A stretch of 64,000 nucleotides of DNA from JAJPKK01 sp963802745 (GCA_963802745.1 CAWDKL010000048.1:362015-426014), one strand, 5' to 3'. Positions 1-9,251 are shown, numbered from the stretch's first letter. Notes: generated from the sequence alone by a model not told the origin. Numbers and translations: made by a program.

Positions 1-1
1 G

Positions 2-316
2 GCGCTCGCCGAAGATACCGCCGACGCCTGGCTCGCCAAGCTCAAGGCCGTGGGGGTGCCGTGCGGGCGCATCAACTCGGTCGCCGAGGCTTTTGCCGAG
101 CCGCAAGCGGCTGCCCGCGCCATGATCGAAACCGTGGATCACCCGGCGATCGGCGCACTCAAACTGGTCGGGATGCCGTACAAATTCTCCGATACCCCCG
201 CCGCGGTGCGGCTGCCGCCGCCGCTGCTCGGGGAACATACCGACGAGATACTGGCCGCAGAACTCGGCCTCGATGCGGCCGCGATTGCGGCGCTGCGGGC
301 AGGCGGGGTCATTTGA
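2..316 (+). CDS. CaiB/BaiF (class III) CoA-transferase, C-terminal part
   Basis: This is the last ~104 codons of a family III CoA-transferase; the 5' part lies outside the window and the frame is open from base 2. Family III enzymes move CoA between organic acids through an aspartyl-CoA thioester. The visible part carries the typical C-terminal pattern: a region VGVPCGRINSVAEAF, the lid segment, and near the end PPLLGEHTDEILAAELG, a very common tail of CaiB/BaiF proteins. The catalytic Asp would lie upstream and cannot be seen. It ends with TGA at 314-316. Substrate cannot be told from this fragment. Two further family members occur at 55.7 and 58.3 kb. Confidence 0.85.
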   Translation, partial: ALAEDTADAWLAKLKAVGVPCGRINSVAEAFAEPQAAARAMIETVDHPAIGALKLVGMPYKFSDTPAAVRLPPPLLGEHTDEILAAELGLDAAAIAALRAGGVI

Positions 317-524
317 ACTGTGTTTTCGGCATGGCGGACGCAGGTTGTGGGAGGTGAAAAGCTATCGGTCCCTTCTCCGGCGGTTCGACGCCACGGCAGC
401 GCCATGATCCGCACGGTGGCAGGCGGGTTCGCGAAATTACCGGCCGCCAGCAGCGCGCAACGAAAAACGCGTCTGTTGGAAAAAAGTCTCGCGATGCGCA
501 TGGTCACGCTGTACACTTGTTCAT

Positions 525-809
525 ATGCATTTTCGGAGCATTCAGCATCGTGGACTGTTGCGTCTTATTGAAGATGGAGACGGCCGAGAAATCCGCCCGG
601 AACTTGTAAAGCGGATACGCAACATCCTTGCCGTGCTGCATGTGGCTCCCGACATGAGCGGCGTTGTCGGCCCGCCCGGCTGGCGCGTTCACCAGCTCAA
701 GGGCGAGCGCGCGAGAACGTGGAGCATCTCCGTCAGTGGTAATTGGCGCATCACTTTCGACATTGAACAGGGAGAAATCTGCAACCTGAATTTGGAGGAC
801 TACCACTGA
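525..809 (+). CDS. higB: HigB-like type II toxin (RelE superfamily)
   Basis: A 94-residue RelE-superfamily mRNA interferase of the HigB type, expected to cut mRNA on the ribosome when freed from its antitoxin. Seen: the N-terminal SIQHRGLLRL segment, the central WRVHQLKG, and the C-terminal GNWRITFDIE...NLEDYH, all characteristic of plasmid-Rts1-type HigB. The TGA stop overlaps the ATG of the next gene by one base (TGATG), so the pair is translationally coupled with the toxin first, the usual order for hig loci. The ATG at 525 aligns with the family's short N-terminus. Confidence 0.88.
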   Translation: MHFRSIQHRGLLRLIEDGDGREIRPELVKRIRNILAVLHVAPDMSGVVGPPGWRVHQLKGERARTWSISVSGNWRITFDIEQGEICNLNLEDYH

Positions 810-1147
810 TGAGCAGGGTCCCGCGCACGATCGGAATGGCTCCGCCTCACCCTGGCGAGTTTATTCGCGATGAGATTCTGGACGAACTCGGCTTGAGCGT
901 AAGCGAGGCAGCCGATGTGCTCGACGTGCAGCGTGCCAGCCTGTCCGACCTCGTTGACGGCAAAGCGGCGCTGTCGCCTGAAATGGCGCTGCGCGTCGAA
1001 CAGGCATTCGGGGTTAAGATGGAAACGCTGCTGGCGATGCAGACTTGGCACGACATACATGCCATCCGCCAGCGGGCCGGCGAGATCGTGGTTAGACCCT
1101 ACAAGCCTCAGGTCCCGCTTCGGGCCGATGTCGCGGATGGAGCTTAA
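809..1147 (+). CDS. higA: HigA-like antitoxin, XRE-type DNA-binding protein
   Basis: A 112-residue antitoxin that would neutralise the preceding HigB and repress the operon. The signature of the HigA family is present: PPHPGEFIRDEILDELGLS, followed by a helix-turn-helix (LSVSEAADVLDVQRASLSDL, then VDGKAALSPEMALRVEQAFG). The length is slightly above the ~95-105 usual for the family because of a C-terminal tail. It converges with the TRAP permease gene on the other strand; the two 3' ends overlap by four bases (1144-1147). Confidence 0.9.
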   Translation: MSRVPRTIGMAPPHPGEFIRDEILDELGLSVSEAADVLDVQRASLSDLVDGKAALSPEMALRVEQAFGVKMETLLAMQTWHDIHAIRQRAGEIVVRPYKPQVPLRADVADGA

Positions 1148-2623
1148 TTCAGCATCCCCAGCACCCGCGGCAGCCATAGCGATATCTCCGGGATGTAGGT
1201 CACCATCACCAAAAACACCAGCATGGTGGCGAGCCACGGCAGCACCGCGACCGTCAGCTCGGTGATACCCATCTTGGTGATGCCGGAGGCGACGTAGAGG
1301 TTGAGGCCGACCGGCGGGTGGCACAGCCCGACCTCCATGTTGACGGCCATCAGGATGCCGAGATGCACCGGGTGGACGCCGAGGCGGGCGGCCATCGGGA
1401 ACAGGATCGGCGCCATGATCAGCACGATCGCGGCGGGGTCCATGAAATTGCCGGCGGCCAGCAGCACGACGTTGGTGACGAGCAGGAACGCCACCATGCC
1501 GAAGCCCTGGGCCGTCATCCATTCCGCCATCGATTGCGGAATCTGCTCGGAGGTGAGCAGCCACGAGAACACCGTCGCATTGGTGATGATGTAGAGGATC
1601 ATGGCGCTCATGGACGCGGCCTTGAGCAGCACCGCCGGCACTTCCGAGAACTTCAACTCCTTGTAGACGAACACCGCGATGAAGAACGCATAGACGGCCG
1701 CCATGGCGGCGGCCTCGGTCGGGGTGAACAGGCCGGTGTAGATGCCGCCGAGCACCAGCACGATCAGGAACAGCCCCCAAAAGCTCTCCCGGAAGGCGCG
1801 AAAGCATTCGCCCCAGCTGGCGCGCGGCATGCGCGGATAGTCGTTGCGCCAGGCCCGGTACCAGGTGGTCATGCCCAGCATGGTGGCGAGCATCAGCCCC
1901 GGCACCAGCCCGGCGATGAACAGCTGGCCGACGGAAGCGGAATCTACGATCCCCCCGTCCGGCCCCTTCGGCTGCATGCCGCTGGTGGCGACGGCAAAGA
2001 TCACCAGATTGATCGACGGCGGAAACAGGATGCCGAGCGCGCCGGAGGTCGCGATCACGCCGGCACCGAACCGCGGCGGATAGCCGTTCTCCACGATCGC
2101 CGGCAGGATGATGGAGCCGATGCCGACCACGGTCGCCACCGACGACCCGGAAATCGCCGCGAACAGCGCGCAGGCGACGACGCCCGCGAGGCCGAGGCCG
2201 CCATACCAGTGGCCGATCAGCGAGGTGGCGAAATCGATCATCCGCTTCGCCACCCCGCCGGAGGTCAAAAAATTGCCGGCCAGGATGAAGAACGGGATCG
2301 CCATGATCTCGAAGCGGTCGATGCTGGTGAAGAGTTTTAGCCCCACCATCTTCGGATCGACGCTGGAGAGGATGAACAGATAGGTCAGCACCGACAGGCC
2401 GAGCGCAATCGAGATCGGCATGCCGGTCGCCATTAGGGATAGCAGCATGGCGAACAGCAGGATCGCGCGCGTCAGACTGCGACAATGCGATGATATCGAG
2501 CCGCGCCAGCACGCAGACGAGCGCGAGTACCAGCGGCACCGCAACGATCAGCGTCGCCATGATGGCGCCGGAGCGCCGTCCGGCAAAGGATTTGTCCGCA
2601 AGCGGCTCGGAATGCGCGGTCAT
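1144..2623 (-). CDS. dctM: TRAP transporter large permease DctM (one frame break)
   Basis: The large membrane subunit of a tripartite ATP-independent periplasmic transporter, which couples organic-acid uptake to an ion gradient. The intact downstream frame (1144 to about 2480) shows the DctM pattern: repeated hydrophobic helices, FILAGNFLTSGG, GISGSS-like ALFAAISGSSVATVVGIG, PPSINLV, and C-terminal HPPVGLNLYV. The true N-terminus (MTAHSEPLADKSF then a hydrophobic helix) lies in another frame starting at 2623, and the two join by a one-base shift near 2470-2480. The ATG at 2621-2623 overlaps the DctQ stop by four bases, supporting the upstream start. The break is either a sequencing error or a real inactivation. 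No DctP binding protein is seen next to it. Confidence 0.85.
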
Positions 2624-3276
2624 CGTACCGGCTCCGCAACCGGCATCGAACCCGCCGGCGCAATTTCCGGCGCCGGGACTTGGCCCTCATACTCGATGCC
2701 ATGGCCCTGGTGCGGCACATAGCCGGTCCGCAGATAGCGCCACATCACCTGCAGGAAACGGAAGCACATCAGATACGAGCCAAGCGGGATGCAGAGATAG
2801 ATCATCCAGCTCGGCCATTCGAGTTCGGGCGATACCTGGTCGGGATCGAGCTCATACACGTAAATCGCACCCAGTGTGCCGATGATGCCGGTGAACAGGG
2901 CGCCGCAGGCGAGCGCGAACACGATCACCGGCGTGCGGGCTTTGGGCGATAGCTGCTTGACGAACACATCGACACCGACGTGGATGCCGGTGCGCACCCC
3001 GAGCGCGGCGCCGAATTTCGCCATCCACACGAACATGTAGGTGGCGAGTTCCTGCGCCCAGGATAGATTGATTCCCTGCAGGAAGCCGTAGACCGCATCG
3101 GCCGCGATGCTGATCGGGATTAGCCCGTGGGCCTTGGCCCAATTGGCGAGCACCACCGAATTGCTGGCACCGTAGCGATGCACCACCGCGACGAACGTAA
3201 TGCACGTCGCGGCGGCGATCAGCACGCAGATGATCCATTCTTCGAGCCGGTCGAGGAAGCGGTCCAGCACGGTCAA
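2620..3276 (-). CDS. dctQ: TRAP transporter small permease DctQ
   Basis: The small, four-helix membrane subunit of a TRAP transporter, 218 residues. Hydrophobic segments lie at about residues 15-33, 75-95, 115-137 and 157-178. The family motif around SWAQELATYMFVWMAKFGAA and RTGIHVGVDVF is clear. The C-terminus has an extra Pro-rich hydrophilic tail of about 35 residues. It is coupled to dctM downstream by a four-base overlap. About 220 bases upstream separate it from the next gene, which is not a DctP, so the periplasmic receptor must be encoded elsewhere. Confidence 0.9.
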   Translation of the reverse strand: MTVLDRFLDRLEEWIICVLIAAATCITFVAVVHRYGASNSVVLANWAKAHGLIPISIAADAVYGFLQGINLSWAQELATYMFVWMAKFGAALGVRTGIHVGVDVFVKQLSPKARTPVIVFALACGALFTGIIGTLGAIYVYELDPDQVSPELEWPSWMIYLCIPLGSYLMCFRFLQVMWRYLRTGYVPHQGHGIEYEGQVPAPEIAPAGSMPVAEPVR

Positions 3277-3499
3277 GTCCTTATTGGCGCGTCGATGAGC
3301 AGCTTTTGGCGCGGACGATGCGTTGCACCTTATGGCATTTTGCGCCCGCCGTCAGCCGGACGCCTTCGAGTGCCGACGCGGCACCGGCGGGAATCATAAA
3401 CGGCCGTTGGTGCCGTAATATGATCGCTCCCGTTTTCGCTCCGAGGACCGGAGGAAAAAAAGCCCCGCCTTTCGGTTCACCAATGGCCCCGGCTTGGCC

Positions 3500-3973
3500 T
3501 TACCGCTCCGACCCCGGATAGGGCGCGCCGGATTTGTGCAGATAGCGCATGCCCTTGTCGTCGCGCTCGGCGCGCATGTCGATATCCGGATAATCGACGC
3601 TTTCGCGGGCCGCACGGGTGCCGATTTCGAGGTAAACGGCATCCACCGTGCCGCGGTTGATCAGGCAGTGCCCGTCGGCCACGCCGGCCTTGAAGCCGGC
3701 TGCATCGCCCGCGCGCAAAAGCGTTTCGCCGCCGTCCTCGCACAGCACGACTTCGCCGGAAAGCACATACACGAGTTCGTCCTCGGCCGAGTGCCAGTGG
3801 CGCTGCGCCGACGCCGCGCCCGGCTTCAGCGTGGTGAGATTGACGCCGAACTGATCGAGTCCGGCCGCGTTGCCGAGCCGCTTGCGGCTGCGGCCCGCCA
3901 CCGCCTGCCGGAACGGATCCGGATATCCCGTGACCGAATCCGTCTTGAGGCCCGCGATATCGATCTTTGGCAT
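3500..3973 (-). CDS. Cupin-domain protein
   Basis: A single-domain cupin of about 157 residues. The first cupin motif HWHSAEDELVYVLSGEVVL carries the H-x-H...E metal ligands, and the second, GHCLINRGTVDAVYLEIG, has the matching region (DGH). Metal-dependent isomerase, dioxygenase or sugar-binding roles all occur in this fold, and the sequence alone does not decide. I chose the ATG at 3973 because GGAG lies six bases upstream; an in-frame start further up (4003) lacks this support. It stands alone between the TRAP genes and the haem-binding-like gene. Confidence 0.75.
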   Translation of the reverse strand: MPKIDIAGLKTDSVTGYPDPFRQAVAGRSRKRLGNAAGLDQFGVNLTTLKPGAASAQRHWHSAEDELVYVLSGEVVLCEDGGETLLRAGDAAGFKAGVADGHCLINRGTVDAVYLEIGTRAARESVDYPDIDMRAERDDKGMRYLHKSGAPYPGSER

Positions 3974-4251
3974 GATGCGCTCCGCCTGGGCGACGTCCAG
4001 CAATCAAGTAAATCGCCAACGGTTCAAGACCGTTGGCGATGAGCTTGCGAATGGCAGGTGATGGGCGGGCGCCCACCTTGGGCCGCGACGGTCCGGGGCA
4101 CCCCTGTCGCGCCCGCCGTGCGATTGGCACAGCGGCTTGTGACCCGAATCCGGAAAAAATGACGGGCTTAACGACCCTTTCCCGGAAGTTTCAGCATCCC
4201 CAGGCCACTTCGGGCACTCCACCACCTGAACGAGCGATCGACCTGGAATGC

Positions 4252-4959
4252 TCAGGGCGTAATGTCAGTCTCCAGGCAGTGCGGCTGCTTGAACTGGGAG
4301 GGATCGATCTGGCCCGACAACAGTCCTGGCGCATAGTAGCTGATGTTATCCGTGTTGTTTGGCCCGACCCCGCTCGGAACCGATCCGTAACCGGCTCGTG
4401 CGCGCATCCGGTAGGCGATAGCATGGTCCGCACATGATGTGTCGCCGGATACGCCGAGACCGCCGACCACTTGCCCATTGCTGTAGAGGGCAACCCCGCC
4501 ACCGAAAGTGATGATGCCACCGACGACAGACCCGGTACCCGTTGCCTGCGCATTAAATAGGGGATTGAAGGGATTCGAGTTGTTCAGCCCATACAGCGAA
4601 CCGCCCGGCTGTGTTGGGCCGTAGAGGTTGGCGGTCGAGAGGGCAAGCTGGCTGTTACTGAACGCGTTGGCGGTGAACGCCTTAGCGATAGCAATATCAC
4701 GGCTGCCCGGCCATGCATCTGGACTCGACCGGACGACGCCGCACAGCACGCCCTGTCGATCCACCACTGCTGCCCACATCTTATTGGGCGAGAATAATCC
4801 GCCGTTGCTGAGCGTGACCACGTATGACAACTGGCCAAGTACGTTGTTTACCACCGCTTGCGATAATGAGCATTGCTGCGGCCCGCCATTCGCATTCTGC
4901 GCCCAGGCTCCGCTGCCGGCCCACAGCAGCATTGCACCCGCGAACAAAGCTTTCTTCAT
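4252..4959 (-). CDS. Secreted GlcG/HbpS-like (DUF336) protein
   Basis: A 235-residue exported protein. The first ~20 residues form a signal peptide (MKKALFAGAMLLWAGSGAWA). The rest has the GlcG/HbpS fold pattern: a helix with AVVNNVL, a strand region WAAVVDRQGVLCGVVR, RDIAIAKAFTANAFS, a long loop with NPFNPLFNA, then GGVALYSNGQVVGGLGVSGDTSCADHAIAYRMR. In characterised relatives this fold binds haem or corrinoid-like ligands; that is inference here. The start has a strong GGAGG five bases upstream. No operon partner is visible; the next gene downstream is about 280 bases away. Confidence 0.75.
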   Translation of the reverse strand: MKKALFAGAMLLWAGSGAWAQNANGGPQQCSLSQAVVNNVLGQLSYVVTLSNGGLFSPNKMWAAVVDRQGVLCGVVRSSPDAWPGSRDIAIAKAFTANAFSNSQLALSTANLYGPTQPGGSLYGLNNSNPFNPLFNAQATGTGSVVGGIITFGGGVALYSNGQVVGGLGVSGDTSCADHAIAYRMRARAGYGSVPSGVGPNNTDNISYYAPGLLSGQIDPSQFKQPHCLETDITP

Positions 4960-5152
4960 GACCTACCTCCGAATTTGGTTGTACCAGCGAAATGAGACTC
5001 GCACATGAACCAAGCGTGACGCAACAGCAACGCAACCGGTCACGGCATCCCGGCCATGCGCCGAGCGCCGCCACGATGTTCGCGATACGATCACCCCACT
5101 CGCGGCCGCCAACTTTGCAAGAGTCTCCGCACGGTCGGCTACCGGGGCGAAC

Positions 5153-5329
5153 ATGGGAGGGAAGGCCAAGCCGGTAAGACCGCCCGCACCGCCGCGGGTA
5201 CCAGCCCGGATCAATTATCAGCGTCTCGTGGTGCCTGCGACAACTCAGGCCGCATTGTCCGGAGCGGCGGATTCGGTAAGTCGCCGCTTTGCGGCAGCTC
5301 TCCGCGAAGGCAATTTGGCTTGGCGATAA
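5153..5329 (+). CDS. Possible small protein or 3' gene remnant
   Basis: A 58-codon reading frame with an Ala/Pro/Arg-rich composition (VRPPAPPRVPARINYQRL, then TTQAALSGAADSVSRRF). The frame is open upstream of the ATG, back to about 5080, with protein-like composition (TPLAAANFARVSARSATG), so this may be the tail of a larger decayed gene. I do not recognise a family. It could also be spurious, since high-GC DNA often gives open frames. Confidence 0.2.
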   Translation: MGGKAKPVRPPAPPRVPARINYQRLVVPATTQAALSGAADSVSRRFAAALREGNLAWR

Positions 5330-5605
5330 GACAGGCTCCAACAGCTTTCAGCTCGCTGAAAAGATGAAAATGATATTTTTCTATCTAACTAAGTCATCGG
5401 TTGTGGTTGCACGGACTATCAAACGGCGCACTGGTATCTCAAAATATCGGTAGCACGCAGCGGAGAGGCCCGTCATTACCAGCATCGTCGCGAATGACAA
5501 TACGCTTCGGCCTCCGTGCTCTTACCGCGCCGACCCTTCGCAACCATCAGGCTGGGTCGAGGACTTCCACCTTCAAGCTGCCGATGATGCTTTGCACACA
5601 CGAAA

Positions 5606-5628
5606 AAGGCCCCGGAAACCGGGGCCTT
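5606..5628. terminator. Perfect 10-bp hairpin, likely terminator
   Basis: AAGGCCCCGG, loop AAA, CCGGGGCCTT. The stem is perfect and flanked by A-rich sequence on the left and TT on the right, so it could terminate transcription in either direction. No gene directly upstream on the + strand is recognised. Confidence 0.6.
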
Positions 5629-5761
5629 CCAAGGCTAGGCCCGGATTATGCATCGGGCATGAGATTTTTGGCGAGGACAGTGGCGCAAAGCGAGCGACTC
5701 ACGTAGCAAATCGGGTGTTGCGTTCGGTAGCCCTGCGTTTCAGCTCTGCGCCACAGCCGAC

Positions 5762-6013
5762 ATGACTGACGAACCGTTCGATCCGCTGCTCCCCTTTGAC
5801 CTCCCCGCCGTTCGCCGCAAGAAAGTCACGGTCGATTTTGGTGGCGGCAATCAGTCCTCCGATGCCGGCCTGCTGCTGCTGCGGGAGGCGGAGCGCCGGC
5901 TTGGGGTATGCCGGCGGCTGGCGGAAGCGATGCCGGATCGCCGCGATCCCGACCGGGTAAGGCACGCGATGCTCGAGATGGTGATGGCGCGGGCCGCTGT
6001 GAAATCACATTGA
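5762..6013 (+). pseudogene. IS1380-family transposase, N-terminal remnant
   Basis: The first ~75 codons match the N-terminus of IS1380-family (DDE group 1) transposases: VTVDFGGGNQSSDAGLLLLR, then ERRLGVCRRLAEAMPDRRDP and DRVRHAMLEMVMAR. Homology stops abruptly at codon ~78 and the frame closes after VKSH; intact members have more than 400 residues and the DDE catalytic core is absent. This is the left end of an insertion sequence removed by a deletion. The flanking gene at 6103 starts about 90 bases later, so the deletion brought the remnant close to it. Confidence 0.75.
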
Positions 6014-6102
6014 AGGGTGCCCGCAATCGCCGCTTCGACTCCTTGGCTATGGGCGCGGGCTATAATATCACCGTGGAGTCGGAACTCAACGAGGAGAAAA
6101 AC

Positions 6103-6417
6103 ATGATCGTCGCGATCGTGACGTTTCAGCTGCCGCAACCGGCCACGCTCGCCGAGATCACCGAGACGTTCCGGGGAACGGCGCCGCGCTACCAAGGCCT
6201 GGCGGGGCTGTTGCGAAAAAACTATTGGGTGAGCGACGACGGACTTAGCGCCGGCGGCATTTATGTCTGGGAGTCGCGCGCCGACGCCGAGCGGGTCTAT
6301 ACGCCGGAATGGCAACAGATGGTGACCGCCAAATACGGTTCGCCGCCGACGATCGCGTTCTTCCGCTCGCCCGTAATGGTGGACAACCGCGACGGCACCA
6401 TCAGCGTTTCGGCGTGA
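6103..6417 (+). CDS. YdhR-like putative monooxygenase / dimeric alpha-beta barrel protein
   Basis: A 104-residue protein resembling YdhR-type small monooxygenase-like proteins (dimeric ferredoxin-like barrels). Seen: an N-terminal strand MIVAIVTFQLP, a helix ATLAEITETFRGTAPRYQ, then GLLRKNYWVSDDGLSAGGIYVWESRADAERVY, where the GGIY(V/L) strand is the family hallmark. The ATG at 6103 is preceded by GAGGAG six bases upstream; longer in-frame starts run into the IS1380 remnant and are rejected. A role in quinone or aromatic oxidation is only inferred from relatives. It converges with the alcohol dehydrogenase gene. Confidence 0.7.
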   Translation: MIVAIVTFQLPQPATLAEITETFRGTAPRYQGLAGLLRKNYWVSDDGLSAGGIYVWESRADAERVYTPEWQQMVTAKYGSPPTIAFFRSPVMVDNRDGTISVSA

Positions 6418-6433
6418 TCGCCGCTGCCGCGGC

Positions 6434-7501
6434 TCACATCGTCAGCACCACGCGGCCGACCACGCGGCCGGCGCGCAGATCGTCGAGCGCGGCCTGCGCC
6501 TGCGCCAGCGGCCGTTCGGCGATCGGCATGGTTGGGGTGTGACCGCCTCGCGCGAGCGCCATGAGTTCCTGCGCTTCCGCAAGCGTGCCGGTGAGCACCC
6601 CCTCGATCGTCATGGCGCGCAGCGCGAACATCGCGGCCGGCGTCGCATAGCCGCCGCCGATGAGCCCCGTGACCACCACCTTGCCGCCCCTGGCGAGCAC
6701 GCCGGTCGCAAAGCCGAGCGAAGCGTCCGACCCGACGAAGTCGCAGACCCCGTATGCACCGCCGCCGGTCGCCGCCATCACGGCCTTGCGCGCCGCCGGA
6801 TCGGCCGGGTCGAACACCGCCGCAGCCCCGGCCGCCAGCGCCGCGGCCCGCTTCCCCGCATCGATGTCGGCGGCGAGCGGTGCCGAAGCGAACAAGGTGC
6901 GGGCAAGCCCCAGACCCATCATCCCGACGCCGCCGAGGCCGACCAGCAGCACCGGCCCCCGCGCGGCCGCCGCGGTGAGCCGTTTCAGCGCCGCGAAGGC
7001 GGTGAGGCCCGAGCACATCAGCGTTCCGGCCTGCGCCGCCGTAAGGGGCGCGTAATCCAGGAGATAGCGCGGATGCGGCACCAGCACATGGCTCGCATAG
7101 CCGCCATCCACCGCGATGCCGAGATGGCGCGGCGCGGCGCACAGATTTTCCTCGCCGTGCCGACACGCCGCACAGGAGCCGCAGCCGATCCAGGGATACA
7201 CCGCAACCTCGCGCCCAGCCGCCGCCGAAGCATCCGCCGCCACATCGGGGCCGGCGGCTTCGATCGTCCCGGCGATCTCGTGGCCGAGCGTGAACGGCAG
7301 CGACCGCCCGGCCGTGATATCGAGCCGCTTGTCGCCGACGAGCTTGAAATAGCCGTCCTGCATGTGCAGGTCGGAATGGCACACCCCGCAGCGCGCGATC
7401 CGCACCAATACTTCGGAGCCGCGCGGTGCCGGGCACTCCACAATGGTTTCGCACAGCGGCGCCTCATAGGCGACGAGCGATTGGCGGCGCAGGTGGATCA
7501 T
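6434..7501 (-). CDS. Zinc-dependent alcohol dehydrogenase (MDR family)
   Basis: A 355-residue medium-chain dehydrogenase/reductase that would oxidise an alcohol with NAD(P)+. Catalytic zinc site: CGVCHSDLHMQDG and GHEIAGTIEAAGPDV. The structural zinc cysteines are in GCGSCAACRHGEENLC. The Rossmann dinucleotide motif is VLLVGLGGVGMMGLGLA. The frame is open about 96 codons further upstream, but MIHLRRQSLVAYEAPL at 7501 is the normal beginning of the family, and the upstream part belongs to a different broken gene. In-frame fusion with that upstream sequence is therefore accidental. Confidence 0.9.
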   Translation of the reverse strand: MIHLRRQSLVAYEAPLCETIVECPAPRGSEVLVRIARCGVCHSDLHMQDGYFKLVGDKRLDITAGRSLPFTLGHEIAGTIEAAGPDVAADASAAAGREVAVYPWIGCGSCAACRHGEENLCAAPRHLGIAVDGGYASHVLVPHPRYLLDYAPLTAAQAGTLMCSGLTAFAALKRLTAAAARGPVLLVGLGGVGMMGLGLARTLFASAPLAADIDAGKRAAALAAGAAAVFDPADPAARKAVMAATGGGAYGVCDFVGSDASLGFATGVLARGGKVVVTGLIGGGYATPAAMFALRAMTIEGVLTGTLAEAQELMALARGGHTPTMPIAERPLAQAQAALDDLRAGRVVGRVVLTM

Positions 7502-7556
7502 CGGTAGCGGTCCCAGGATTTGACCGGACCAGCATGCGGACGTTTCGCTTGCGCGG

Positions 7557-8264
7557 TCAATGCGGTTGCGCGGTTTGTCGTTCTGGATGACCAGGCGGGA
7601 ACCGGAACGCATGACCGTGGTATCGAGGCCCGGATGATCGAACTTGAGGGCACGCGTGCGGGCGAGGCCGCGCATAAAGGCTTCGATGACCGGCCGATCG
7701 CTTGCCGTAATGCCGTAAGCACGGGCGCCCGCGATATCCGCCTCGGCGCAGGCGGCAGCGAGCCGGACGAGCGCCTTGTGCAGATCCATGACCAGCCGAT
7801 GGGCGGTGTCGCTTCCGTCGGCCGGGAGCGCCGAGAGTTCCGCGAATTCGAGCCGCTTCGATCGCGTCGCGTTCGAGTGGAATTCTTGATTTTAGGGCGG
7901 ACAGCCGTTTCGTCGCCTCCGCTCCGGATTGCGAATCGGCGGCGGCTACGGCATCGATCATGGTGCCGATATCGCGGAACAGCGCAGTGATTTGGGCGGC
8001 AAGGCCCGACGCCGCGATGCCGCCGGGATCAAACCCGTGTGCGGTCGCCACCATCGCTCCAATCTCGGCGGCATTGACGCCAGACGTGGCGCATTCGGCT
8101 GCAAAATCGTCCGGCGCCGCAGCCGGATTGGCCGCCCGTCTCGCAGGGGCCTGCAGGGCGCTCATGCGGACTTTCGCGCGATCGTTTGCCGCCAGCCCCT
8201 CGGCTATGCGCGCGGGCAACAGGACTTCGCTTTGCCCGAGACGCTGAAGAATGCGCGCTTTCAT
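7557..8264 (-). pseudogene. Conserved hypothetical protein, frameshifted and truncated
   Basis: The N-terminal part (MKARILQRLGQSEVLLPARI ... LSALKSRIPLERDAIEAAR) is in one frame and the continuation (FAELSALPADGSDTAHRLVM, then DLHKALVRLAAACAEADIAG ... LKFDHPGLDTTVMRSG) in another; a one-base shift near 7858 joins them smoothly. The protein resembles a hypothetical family I associate with rhizobia, but I cannot assign a function. After VIQND the similarity ends and the frame runs into the alcohol dehydrogenase gene, suggesting a 3' deletion. So two lesions are likely: a frame break and a lost C-terminus. Confidence 0.55.
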
Positions 8265-8560
8265 TGCAAAAACTGCCGATCCGGATCCGATTTCCGATCA
8301 CTGTTTAGCATTGAATCAAAAAGGTTATTTGCGTCAGATCATTCATGGAACCGTCATAAATGCGGCGGCGCTTTTTCGCGTGATCTCGCCCGGCCGGTTG
8401 GTGCACGCCCGCCGCGTGAGGTTTTCTGCCGAGGAGCGTGGCGGCCGACCATTGATTTCCATCAATGCTGAGGATCGAAACAAGTTCAATTGTCCGGCTC
8501 GATCAGCGGTCCGAGAGGCGGCAATACTTTCACGGACTATAAAAAAATGGAGTATAACCC

Positions 8561-9214
8561 ATGATGACGCGACGTGAGGCAAATGCGGGGCTCGCTTCGG
8601 CCGCATTTGTGGCCGGCACTTCCGAATTGGCCGTGGCGGCGGCAAAAATAAAGGAACTGCCGTCGCCCCGCGCAAGTGGCGGCAAGCCGCTATTCGATGC
8701 CCTAAAGCTGCGGCGCTCGATCCGCGAATACGCGGACCGGCCGCTGCCGCCGCAAGTCTTGTCGGACCTTTTGTGGGCCGCGTTCGGCATCAATCGCCCG
8801 AGCGGTGATCGCACGGCGCCGTATTGGCGTCACGTGATGGTTATTGACGTCTACGCTGCCATGGCCGATGGCGTATGGCTATACGATCCGAAGCTGCACC
8901 GTCTGGAGCAACACCTCGAGGCCGATATCCGCGGTCAGACCGGCATGCAGGATTTCGTCGCCACCGCACCGCTCAATCTCGTCTACGTGGCGCATGGGGA
9001 GCGCATGCAGGACATCCCCGCCGAAGATCGCCGGCTGTTCGCTTCCGTCGATAGCGGGTTCATCGGCCAGAATGTTTACCTCTACTGTGCGTCCGAGGGT
9101 CTGGCCACGGTGTTTCGAGGGTCGGTCGACTATCCAAAGCTCGCCGCTACCATGAAACTCGGCGACGGACAGTTCGTCACGTTTGCCCAGACGGTCGGAT
9201 ACCCGCGCGCATGA
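8561..9214 (+). CDS. Nitroreductase-family protein with exported N-terminus
   Basis: A 217-residue flavoprotein of the nitroreductase superfamily, expected to bind FMN and use NAD(P)H to reduce nitro, quinone or related substrates. The FMN-binding start LKLRRSIREYADRPLPPQVL and the C-terminal GFIGQNVYLYCASEGLATVFRG are clear. The N-terminus MMTRREANAGLASAAFVAG with a following Ala-rich stretch resembles a twin-arginine-type or related export signal, so it may act in the periplasm; the hydrophobic part is short and this is uncertain. A GGAG motif lies upstream of the ATG. It is convergent with the flavin-reductase-like gene. Confidence 0.8.
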   Translation: MMTRREANAGLASAAFVAGTSELAVAAAKIKELPSPRASGGKPLFDALKLRRSIREYADRPLPPQVLSDLLWAAFGINRPSGDRTAPYWRHVMVIDVYAAMADGVWLYDPKLHRLEQHLEADIRGQTGMQDFVATAPLNLVYVAHGERMQDIPAEDRRLFASVDSGFIGQNVYLYCASEGLATVFRGSVDYPKLAATMKLGDGQFVTFAQTVGYPRA

Positions 9215-9251
9215 ACGCCGAAGCGAAGCCAATGCTCACGAAACGAGGGGC

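Larger units (their letters stand above)
4960..5761. other. Intergenic stretch, mostly unassigned
   Basis: About 800 bases between the GlcG-like gene and the IS1380 remnant. It holds one possible short coding segment (5153-5329) and one perfect hairpin (5606-5628), listed separately. Nothing else could be identified; the stretch 5341-5600 shows no convincing coding frame on either strand. Confidence 0.5.

Noticed and set aside
2..316. The start-of-window CoA-transferase as part of the oxalate module
   Set aside because: It is 55 kb away from the module, and only its generic C-terminus is visible; there is no evidence for a link.
800..2623. A 607-codon minus-strand frame over dctM and higA
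   Set aside because: Only the first ~50 codons are DctM-like; the rest is an Arg/His-rich shadow of the real permease frame.
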